Source of the DNA: Candidatus Poribacteria bacterium
Lineage (GTDB): Bacteria; Poribacteria; WGA-4E; JAJRTO01
Length of the DNA stretch: 38,865 nt
Direction of reading: 5' to 3'
Assembly (NCBI GenBank): GCA_024278235.1
Contig: JAJRTO010000425.1
Coordinates: 1-38,865, forward strand
Part shown: piece after piece, positions 24,240-35,000 of the stretch
Numbering within the stretch: the stretch's first letter is position 1
How the letters are laid out: the number at the start of each line of letters is the position of its first letter
The notes under the pieces: generated by a model
What the model was told of the DNA's origin: nothing
The model's input: only the letters and a program-made list of their open reading frames with translations
Database searches by the model: none
Made by a program: the position numbers and the translations under genes

Positions 24240-25853
24240 ATGGCTTCAATCCGCTTGAACCTACACTCCCTTATTGTCCAACGCCGATTGGCGGAGACTA
24301 ATTCTCTGCTCGGCAAATCGATGGAACGTCTGTCCACAGGACTGAGGGTGCGCACGGCGAACGATTCTCCCGGTGAATATGGGATGATCGTCGATATGAA
24401 TCGCCAGGTACGTGCCATCCAACAGGGACAGAATAACGCCCAGAATGCACTTGGTATGCTCCAGGCAACGCATGGTGCCGTACAGCAGATTGATGATGCT
24501 CTCCAACGCATGCACGACCTGGCAGTCGAGGCAGCCGACAGCACCCTCACCGATGCACAGCGTCAATCACTCCATGATGAGTTGATTGAACTGCGTCAGG
24601 GGATCGAGGATGTTGTCGAGAGCACCAAGTACAACAACGTCAAGTTGCTCAGTGAACGGTTCGAGGCAGCGCAGATCGAGGGTGGTACGATTGACATCGC
24701 GAATGGCCCGACTATCACGGCATCCACAGCGGCGACCATCCAGAGCGATGACAGCTACTCGTTCACCGGTGGAACTCTGGACGCCGATGTCAATTTCGAT
24801 CTGTACATCGGCGCGCTCGACGTTGATCTGACTCCTAACGAGACACAGCCAAACCTGAATAAGCTGAACGTCGTTATTCAGTCTGGTATGAGTACAACGC
24901 AGGCTGCCACAAAGCTGGAAGAAACCATTGAGAAGCTGGGCGGGCAGTACTCTGAGGGTGGCGCCCTGCACATCAGTGTAACGACTGTTGACCAAGGCGG
25001 CGGCGTTTATAAGTTCCAGCTTGCCACGACAGAGACTGGTGCGAACATGAAGCTCGCGGCCAAAGGCATTGACCCGAATGCAGGAACGAGCACCTTCATC
25101 AATTCCTACACGGAGGTGACGGGAGTCACGAACAACGATAAGCTGACCATCAAAGTCGATGGCGAAAAGATCAAAGCCACCATTGGAGATGGCGACTACT
25201 CAAGCAAGGGAGATACTCTCGCTTTGGCTATCCGGGACGCCATCAACAACAAGCTCAAATATGGTTCGATGACCGTTTCCTTCGATGATACGATCAGCGG
25301 TTCAGAGCATCTGATCTTAACATCCGACACGATCGGCTACCGTAGCGGTATTGAGATCGTCGATGGATCCACTACCCTGTTGGGCGACCTCGGATTGGCA
25401 AAAGGCCAGAGCGACGTCGGCGATGGCTCGAATTTCGAGTTCCAGATCGGTGGCGCCGGCGACCAATTCACTTTCACCCTGGAGCAGTTGGGACTTCACA
25501 ATCTCGGCGGGATGTATGGAAATGTTTCCGATCCCGGGGTGGATATCACGACACTGCGCATTGACAGTCAGGCCAGCGCCAACGATGCAGTTGCAGTACT
25601 CGAAGATGCGATTGCCCAGCTCGGCACGGCTCAGACGCGTCTCGGAACGGCGTCGACGAACCTACAGCGCAGGATCAACATCCTCCAGACGAACGAGGAA
25701 AACCTCGTTGCTCAACGCTCGCTGGTTCAGGACGTGGACTTCACAGAAGAAACCCGGGACTTCTCCCGCCTGCAGATCTTGCTTCAGGCCGGGACTGTTG
25801 CGTTGGCACAGGCAAATCTCTTGCCTTCGACATTGCTTACACTGCTTCAGTAA
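24240..25853 (+). CDS. fliC: Flagellin
   Basis: Filament subunit exported by the flagellar type III apparatus, without a signal peptide. The N-terminal D0/D1 region carries LHSLIVQRRLAETNSLLGKS, MERLSTGLRVRTANDSPGEY and AQNALGMLQATHGAVQQIDD. The C-terminal part carries LGTASTNLQRRINILQTNEE and ends LLQAGTVALAQANLLPSTLL. At 537 residues it is medium-large; the surface-exposed middle (~170-430) has hook-IN-like segments. AGGAGGAG (24226-24233) lies 6 bases before ATG 24240. Its expression is governed by a sigma28-type promoter, a c-di-GMP-I riboswitch and an overlapping terminator. A long hairpin follows the stop. Only one flagellin is present here; FliS is encoded downstream. Confidence 0.97.
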   Translation: MASIRLNLHSLIVQRRLAETNSLLGKSMERLSTGLRVRTANDSPGEYGMIVDMNRQVRAIQQGQNNAQNALGMLQATHGAVQQIDDALQRMHDLAVEAADSTLTDAQRQSLHDELIELRQGIEDVVESTKYNNVKLLSERFEAAQIEGGTIDIANGPTITASTAATIQSDDSYSFTGGTLDADVNFDLYIGALDVDLTPNETQPNLNKLNVVIQSGMSTTQAATKLEETIEKLGGQYSEGGALHISVTTVDQGGGVYKFQLATTETGANMKLAAKGIDPNAGTSTFINSYTEVTGVTNNDKLTIKVDGEKIKATIGDGDYSSKGDTLALAIRDAINNKLKYGSMTVSFDDTISGSEHLILTSDTIGYRSGIEIVDGSTTLLGDLGLAKGQSDVGDGSNFEFQIGGAGDQFTFTLEQLGLHNLGGMYGNVSDPGVDITTLRIDSQASANDAVAVLEDAIAQLGTAQTRLGTASTNLQRRINILQTNEENLVAQRSLVQDVDFTEETRDFSRLQILLQAGTVALAQANLLPSTLLTLLQ

Positions 25854-25877
25854 CTGGCAGGACGCAGAAGGTAAAAC

Positions 25878-25941
25878 AGAAACCTGGTTTTTGATGATCC
25901 ACGAGTAGAGAAATACCTCGTGTAGCAGAAACCAGGTTTCT
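25878..25941 (+). terminator. Long two-part inverted repeat after flagellin
   Basis: AGAAACCTGGTTT (25878-25890) pairs perfectly over 13 bp with AAACCAGGTTTCT (25929-25941). Inside, CACGAG (25900-25905) pairs with CTCGTG (25917-25922). TTCACCTTTT follows, a poor but possible terminator tail. The outer arms resemble the dispersed AGAAACC-GGTTTCT palindromes known from several bacterial genomes, so this may be a mobile palindrome serving as the flagellin terminator. Confidence 0.6.
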
Positions 25942-26025
25942 TCACCTTTTAGAATCTCACCCGTACTTGTCACCTAGGAGTTTTGCTTCCGGCCGGTTTT
26001 CCTTCCGCATCCAGAGGAGAGAATA

Positions 26026-29000
26026 ATGAGGGGGACGTTTGGGGCGTGTGTTCGGTGGTTGGCGGTCTCTGCTTTTTTGGTTTTCTTGCCATCTTGGGCT
26101 TATGCGGGACAGATCATCGTTGACAATGTGTTTATCAATTCCACAGGTTGGGCTCAGGGACAAAACTATCCGATCCTTCCTGAAGTGGTGGTGTCGGACA
26201 ACATCAACGAAGGTGATACCGTCGAGATCGTTATCACGGCACACTATGAAGGAGCAGGAAATCCGGAACTCAGATATTCTTTTACCCCCAGCACAGCTCT
26301 CATCCAGGAACTCGCCGGCGAACAGGCGTATGATGACACCTTCCGCTTCTTTCTTTCCTATGCTATCATCGAAGGGGCCAAGTATTCAACCACGATCCGT
26401 GTGAACTATTCTGCAGAAGCAGGGGCATACGTTGGCGGTCAATGGGAATCCGATCCAGGCACGGACCCAACTCTTTCACGCGAACTCACGTTCACCCTCT
26501 TGAATGGCAACCCGGAACCTGAGATTCAACAGATCGAAGATCGTGTGGTGGGGCAAGATAGTCTCGAGTTCTGGATAGATGAAAAGGAACTGAAGTCTTT
26601 CGAAATCCTGGCAATCGATCGCCCCATGGACGATGCCAGTATTGAATACAGGATACTGAATCCCGATTTTTATAGTGTCTTCAACGTTGCTGCAAACCCC
26701 ATTGACTTTACGGATGCCCAATACTCTCCCGACGCCCGCCTTAATTTTGTGAAAGCACCTCACCCCAACACAGGTTTGGACGTCATCTACCTCCGCTGGC
26801 AACCTCCTTCCACGGCGGCCTCCCCTGATCAGGAGCAGATTTACGAATATGACCTTCAGGTGCGCGATGGCGCTCTGCTGGCGGATGGAGTCACCGTCAA
26901 GGCTCCTGAGTCGTTCTCTGATCTGGTGCGAATTCGCATCCATGTCGTGGATCGCAATGCGGATCCTGTCATTGAAACTGTCGAGGTTTTCCGAGGCAAA
27001 GAGGCAGAAGAACGACAACTCGTCCGCATTGTGGCAACAGATGTGGATGATCAGCCGCTTACCTATGAGGTCCTCTGGGGACAGATCTCCCCCTGGCGCA
27101 CCCCCTGGACGAGCCTTACGGTTGAATGGAAGCCGTTCATGGATCCCGTCTCTGCCCAGCAGGGAATGGAGGTGTTTCTGGAATGGAAACCTCCCTACAA
27201 TGCGGTGCTCCACAGCGATACCGAACAGACGTTCAGCGTGCCGATCCTTGTGAAAGATTCTCTCAATGCTACGGCTCAACAGACAGTGACCTTCGTCATT
27301 GAGGATACCAATCAACCTCCGGATGTTGAAATTGGCACCGTTACTGTGAACGGTTCGAATACAATTCCGGAGGGACAGGATGGGAACGGAGTGCCGATCT
27401 ATCCTATACGGGAGATGCAGGATCTGGACTTGAGTCTGATCGTCAGCGATCTGGACACAGAAGACAACCCGTTCGTGCAGATCCGTTATATCGACCTCAT
27501 TGATCCCGTATCCATCGGTTTGCCGGCGACAGGCACAACTCTGGATCCACAGAAGTTGACCTGGACGCCTGGATACAACGTTGTGACTTCTATCAGCGAG
27601 CCGGATCCCAACGCCACCCGAGACATCCACGTGCGCTTCACCGCAGACGATACATTTGACACAGATGATGTGGATGCTATTATCCGTGTGTACAATGGGA
27701 ATCGATCCCCTTATTTTACCGACTTTACTGATATGCGGAACACTTCCGTTGTCGATGTGCGGGAACAGAACCCTAATGATGCCGTTTCTTATACCGTTCA
27801 GGAAACGAAGACGTTGCGAATCAAACTCGAAGCAGAGGATCCTGAGCAACCTTATTCTGCATTGGATATTTCATGTGATACGGATGCGACCAAAGTCATC
27901 AAGGATACCGATGGTTTCTGGTACTTTGTGTGGACGCCGGGATATGATACCATTGCACATCCGAACCTCTCCGGCGAGTTTACTTTCGATCTGCGTGTTA
28001 CTGATACAGGCGGCGAACCAATACTATCCGATCGTCAGCGGATCAAGATCACGGTCAGCGATCAAAACCAGGATCCCAACGCACTTGGGGGCAATAACAG
28101 TTATGAAAAGTTTGAGAATGACATCCTTACCATCAACCTCGGCACGACCGATCCAGATGGTGACACGCTAACGTATTCGTTTGAACTCATCAGTCCGGGA
28201 CAACAACCATCCAGTATTGGATCCATCAACCCGAGCACCGGGGTTTTCACCTGGAATATTCCTTATGACGCGGTGTCGCTCTCAGAAGGACAGAAGGATT
28301 TCGTATTCCGATTCAAAGCAACCGATCCTTATGGTGGTGAAATCATCAAGGAGATCACCGTTACAGTCCATGATGTCAATCAATCCGTGACAACTCCGCC
28401 GGAGCCAGGTGGTGGAGGTAGTGGTGGAGGTGGTGGCGGAGGTGGTGGCCCTGGCGGTCTGCCGGGTTACGAGATCATCGAGGATCCGGACAATGCCGGG
28501 ACAGACATTGCCTTCTACCGTGTGATTGAAACGGAATTGCTCGCCATCACCCTTGTGGATCCAGATGGGGATACGCTCACGGGCAACACCGGGGTAACGG
28601 CCGTAGACCCGGTTCCAGGTCCCTATACCAACGCCTATGGACCTGCGACTGCGCCAACCGCGGGCAACAACTGGCAATTTTCGTGGACACCCACTTACGA
28701 TACCGTCACGATTGATGTGCCCGATAAAGAAAGTGGAGTCCCCTATCGAGATTTTCGTGTGCTGTTTACCTTCAACGATGGAAGTCGTGAAGATCAAATG
28801 GAAGCGATCATCCGGGTGTATCATAAGAACCGTCCGCCTGTGATCGCATCCCTTGCGGTGGTCGCCTCTCTTGTCGAAAACCAACCGGCACAGGTTCTGA
28901 TTGTCGCAACGGATGAAGACGGAGATCCCATCACTTATGAGCCTGCGGGTGTCAACCCGTCCGGTCTTTGGGATGGGGTCCCTTCCTATAAGACCAATGG

Positions 29001-32000
29001 TAATGTGTATCTCGAATGGACCCCGCCTTACACGGCAGTCCGGCATTCCAATCAGAACCAGAACTATGACCTGACGATCACCGTTAACGATGGACAAGGA
29101 GGATCGGATAACGACACATTAACTGTTACCGTGCGCGACGTCAATAGAGCACCGACGTTCACGACATTCTCGCGCATTCAGCCGACTCCTCAGAAAGATA
29201 AATCTGCTATCGATGGTGGTACCGTTGAATTTCTCGGAGCAGATGGTGCCTCGGAGCAGGTGGAATTCCGTCTCAGAATGAGCGTCACGGATCCGGATGC
29301 CGAAGATGGGCATGTTTATACCTTCAAAGATCGAGGTAACCTTCCCGCCAGTGCCACGATCGTTGACAATGAGTTACGCTGGACCCCAGGGTTTGATGAC
29401 TCTGGAACGTACACATTTACTGTGCGGGTGACGGAATCTAACGTGGCTGAGGCAGACCGTCTCGTGGATGAGCAACAGATCACACTTGAGGTCGCCGAAA
29501 CGAACCGCAAACCGAAGTTCACTCAGGTCGTTGAGGATGGCGGTCCCACGCATGCCCTGCCGGCAGATTCAATCGTACAAGGAACGGAAATGGTTGAACT
29601 CCACATCTTCATTCATGTCACGGATGATGATGTGGCCGATCAAGCCGGTCTGGTGATCACCGTGGAATCAGGGCTCCCCGCAAATGCAACTTTTAATACA
29701 ACGCCCGGTGGCCCGGCGGAACTGATATGGACACCCGATCACGATGCTGTACAGCGTACATCCTGGCCAAACAAAGATTACGAGATCGAGTTCAAGGTGG
29801 ATGACGGGAACGCGAATGGCATGAGTACACAGCAGATCACGCTCCGCATCGAGGATGTGAACCGTGAACCCGGATTTACGAAGATCGGCGGGGAGGTCAT
29901 TACCAGTGACACACTGCTCCTGCCCGATTCCAAGAAAGCGGTCGAAGGAGATCCGCACACGATTGCGTTGGAGGCGGATGATCCGGATGATTATGACGAT
30001 CCAGCTTTGTCGTTTACTTTCGTCGATGGGAACGACCAGACGATCTCCGGACCTTACGGTGCGACCATTACACTTGCTCATGTGATTGAATGGACACCTG
30101 ACTATACCATCGTGCAACATTCCCAGGGACAAACCGAAGTAAACTTCCGCGTCAAAGTAAGCGATGGTCGTTCAAGCGGAGATCCCAACACAACCTATCC
30201 TTATAAGATTGTCACTGTCACCGTCCCTGTCCAAAATACCAACCTGGAGCCCGTGTTCACGAACGTCGGTAACAAGCCGGTCGTTGATCCAAATCCTGTG
30301 GAATTCCTCGGCACGGAAGGAGCAACAGAGGGGGTGGCCTTTACAGCGATTTATCGATTGGTGGCAACCGATCCGGATCTTGAAGACAATGATTTTGGCG
30401 ATCTACAGTACACACTCATCAGCGGCCCGGGACAGATCGATCCGGACACCGGAGAACTTACCTGGACTCCAGATTTCAACACAGTTATCGCCGAACAATC
30501 GAAGATCGTCACATTTACGTTTGAAGTCCGTGATCCAGAGCCGAATTCGCTTACCGATAGACAGACGGTCCGGGTGGAAGTGTCCAACGCAAATCAGCCT
30601 CCTTTCGTCCTGGCAGTCACGGCGGGCGATACAACGGAGTCCGTGCAAGGCAAAACGGCTCATACGCTTGCAGCCCACGCGACCGAAAATGTTCCTTTCC
30701 AGATGCGCTTAGATGCACTAGATGAGGATGACCGGCTGTGGGTACAGGGGAGCGCCTTTGAAATGTTGGTGCCAGCGGGTGTTGCCCTTACTTCCACCAA
30801 CATCCAGGTGCAGGCAGGACAAGTGCTGTTCATCACTGCCAACGACAGATGGACAGTGGATCCAACGCGAGGATCGATAGATGCGGACGGCCACCTCGGC
30901 CAGGGCATTTCGATTGAGACCGGTATTGTGTTGGGGGGGCTCCTGGGCCGGATTGACAATGGAGATCCCTTCTTCGTGGGGACCAACAAGACGCTCACAG
31001 TTCCTGCGAATGGTATTTTGTATTTGGGGCCCAGTGATGGTGTTAGTGGTCTCTCGGATAATAGTGGCCAGTTGACCGTGTGGATTACCCCAAGCACAGG
31101 GAACTTCGTGCGTTTTTCCTTGATCAGTGCTCCGCATTCCAGCAACGCATCCATCCATCCCGATTCAGGATTATTCTCCTGGACTCCAACCTATGATGAT
31201 GTCGTCCACCCTGCGACAGCAGGCCCATACACGTTCCGTTTCCGGGTGGAAGATATGTTCGGGAGTGCCGGCGAGATAGACCTGACCATCGTCGTGGATG
31301 ATGTGAATCGCGCTCCGGTGGTTCCCCGTCAACAGGGGGCACAGGTACAGGAACAGCAAACGCTTCGGGTGGAATTACAGCCCACAGATCCCGATGGGGA
31401 TGTCCCTGAAATGCAGTCGACCAGCACGGTTCCGGCGGAGCTAAACCTTCAGTTCGTGCGCGATGGCTCGAAGTATATCCTGACCTGCGCGCCTGAACTC
31501 TCTGTGGTACCTCGTAGCCAACAATCGAAAAGTTTTCCGATTGACTTCACCATAGACGATCAGTTTGGGACTGTGAATCTACAGACACCCTATACGTTTA
31601 CGCTCACCGTGAAGGACTATAACCCTCCACCCATACTGACCGTTCCTCAGCCCGGCGAGACGTTGACCGTCCAAGAGAATCAGACCATCACGATCACAGC
31701 GCAGGTAGTGGATGAGGAGAACGAACCGATTAACCTATACTGCTATTTCCAGGCTGCTACCATTAGTCAACTGGGAGGGAAGTTTGAGCTGAACTCAACG
31801 CCGCCGGAAGGGATCACCGCGGAAGGTGTCTTCACCTGGACTCCGCCGTATGGAACACTACGGTATCCGGTGGCTGCCTCCACATTTGGATTGAGATTCT
31901 ACGCGAAAGATTCCCGAGGGAAAACTCAAGTCAAGGATGTGAAATTTACCGTCGTAAACGCGAACCAACCCCCTGAGTTCACGAGCATTGGTGGGCTGGA

Positions 32001-35000
32001 TCCGAACGGGCCATTGCTCTTCGAGCTGGATGAGCAAGAAGATTGGAACATCCGTCTCCAGGCTACGGACCCTGAGAATGATAAGCTGGAGTTTTCAATC
32101 GAGGTCATCGGAGACTCCTCAGATTTTGGGGCAACCCTCACCGGCTCTCTGCTGGCGTGGCAGCCTTCCTACGAAACGGTCCCCCATGAAGCACCATTTG
32201 AAACCGGCAATTCATGGCAAAGGGATTTTTCGGTGGTGTTTAAGGTTACGGATAATGTCGGAGGAGAAGACTCGCTCAATGGCACCATTCGTGTCCATGA
32301 TCTGAACAGAACACCTGTGTGGAATACGATCCTGCAGGACATCTTTGTGCATGAGTTACAGCCAGCCGTAGTCCAACTCTCGGCGACAGATCCGGACCAG
32401 GATACGATCGCCTACAATTACCAGTCGCTTGGCAGCCCTACGCCGGAGGATGATTCACCGGTAACCTTCGATCCGGCCATTGGTAGCTTTTCGTGGACAC
32501 CCTCACAGAATGTGGTGATCCCGCCCGATGAGTCCACGAAATATCAGGTCAAATTCATGGCGGTGGACAGCGTCGCTGCATCCGCAGAGCAAACGCTCAC
32601 CATCCATGTGACAAACTACAATCGAGATCCGGTGATGGGAACGATCGATCCGGTCATCCAGAGTGTCCGTGAAGGGGAAACGGCGACGATTACTGTGGCA
32701 CAGGGAACCGATCCGGAGAACGATCCCCTGACGTTGCGCGTCAATGGCGACCCATTATCCCTGGGCGGAACTTTTGATCCAGCATCCCGTACCTTTACCT
32801 GGACACCCGGCTACGATCTCCTCAGTCCACCGATAGTTAGCACAAATTATATAGTGCAGTTTACTCTCACCGATCCATATGGAGGGCGGACGGTCGAGGA
32901 AGCTGTGATCACAGTGCTCGAATTTGATCCCTTCGCCGGCAATACTCCGCCGGTGATCCAGGTGCAGCCAACACAAGCAACCGTTCCGGAGGAACAGACG
33001 GTGACTATTGAGGTGCAGGGCTCAGATCCGGATGGAGACACTCTCCAGTTTAACGTTTCAGGGATGCCGCCAGGCGCGACCTTCCAACCGAAAGCTGGTG
33101 TGACCGATGTGTACCTGTTTACATGGACTCCTCCCTACCATGTCAATGATCCGCCGGTGGTTTCTACGCGCTTTCAGATCCTATTCACTGTGGATGACGG
33201 TAAGCGGGGGACAGATGCGATGATGGCAGAGGTCATCGTCAAGGACGCCAACGCAGCTCCACAGATCCTCAAAATTGGTGGAGAACCTGTGGTCGAAGGC
33301 GGGATATTACTATTCCAGATAACCGAAGGGGAATTGCTATCCTTGCCGGTTGAACTGTTGGATCCCGATGGTGATCGAATGGTATTGAATGTCTCCGGAG
33401 ACCTTACCGTTCAGCCTGTCAATGGGGTCTGGGAATATCGACCATCCTATAACACGGTCACCGGTGGCGGTACCAAAGATCTGGACATCATTTTCACAGT
33501 AACCGACACTGATGGAGCCACAGATGATGCCCAGGTGCGGATCACTGTTGTCGATAGAACACCCCGCTTTGTGACGATCAACGGAGAAAATGTCGTCCCG
33601 GGAGAAAAGATCACGTTGACGGCTGTCGAAGGACAAGAGAGTTCCTATCCGTTCGTCGTGGAGGCAATCGGTGGCCATGTATTCCAGGGGCCAAATTTGC
33701 CGGGAGGGGTGATCTGGAATGGGGACATTCTTCAATGGACGCCTCCGGCTTCCACCGTATCACGCTCTCAGGGCATACGGATCCTAAAAACAGATGTGAC
33801 GGTTCTGGAGTCGGGCAGTGGACGTAGTGATCAAGCGATACTTTCTGTTCAGGTGACTCACGTGGATATGCCACCCAGTATCGCAGTGATACCGGATGAA
33901 GTTACTCAAGAGGGGAAAACGGTTGGTTTTTCTGTTGTCGTCACCGAATCTGATGGAGACCCCTATACGCTCAGTATGGTGACTGACATCCCGCCATCCG
34001 TTCCACAGCCGACATTATCCAATGACGGCTCGTTTACCTGGCTGGTACCCCATAGTGCCGTATCACCAGCGCAGGGACAGCAGGTTTACCAGGTAACCTT
34101 CAGCGCGACGGATAGAGATGGGACGGGAACACAAACTGTAAAGATCACTGTGAATCATGTGAACGTTCCCCCTTCCCTGCCCACCATCCCGGATAGGGTG
34201 GTGAGCGAAGGACAAACTCTCAGTTTCTCGGTCCAAGCCAATGATCCTGATGGGGATACATTGACTTATAGTGGAACCAATAAGCTGAACGGTGACCAGT
34301 TTTCATGGCTTGTCGATTATGACACCGTTTCCAGCAGTGAAGGGTACAAAGTTTTTACATTCACAATCCAGGTGGATGATGGGCAGGGAGGGCAGGATAG
34401 TGAGACTTTCCAGGTGCGTGTCGATCATGTGAATCGCCCCCCTGAATTCCAGAGTGTGAACGGCATTGCCGCCACAGGGATCCCCATCGACATACAGGTG
34501 GTTGAAGGCGAGGCCTTCGCCTGGCCCGTTGTCGTTGCGGAGCCTGATGGGGAACTGATGAGATTGAGCATAGATGCTCCGGATATCCCGGACGCCGCGT
34601 TCTCTGAACCCGAGATCGCTCCAACGCCTCCACCGGGTGGGAGTCCACCGGGACCGCCACCTTTGCTCATCGGAAACGTGACATTGACAGGTACGGTTCC
34701 TTATGGGATTGTGGCGTCGGGGCAAATAACGCAAAACATCACGATTAAAGTGGAAGATCCTCTGCGGAAGTCTGATCGGGAAGTTATCCGGTTGATCATC
34801 CAGCATACCAATCGACCGCCGGAGTTTATACAAATCGGAAGTCAAAGCACGGCGACAGGGATCGTGGTTTTTTCGATCAAGGAAGGTGAATCGCTCAACC
34901 TGCAGCTACACGCAAGGGACCCCGATGGCGATGTTTTCAGCTACTCCAGTGGAAATTCACCTTCGTGGGCGATGATTTCAGGAACGGTGCTGAGCCTGAC

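Noticed and set aside
25985-26020. Possible sigma28 promoter before the giant gene
   Set aside because: A GCCGG core exists, but there is no -35 match at the required spacing.
26476-27849. Minus-strand open frame of 457 codons opposite the giant gene
   Set aside because: It lies entirely opposite a strongly supported coding frame with regular Ig repeats. Its protein has no signal, domain or composition of a real gene, so it is a shadow.
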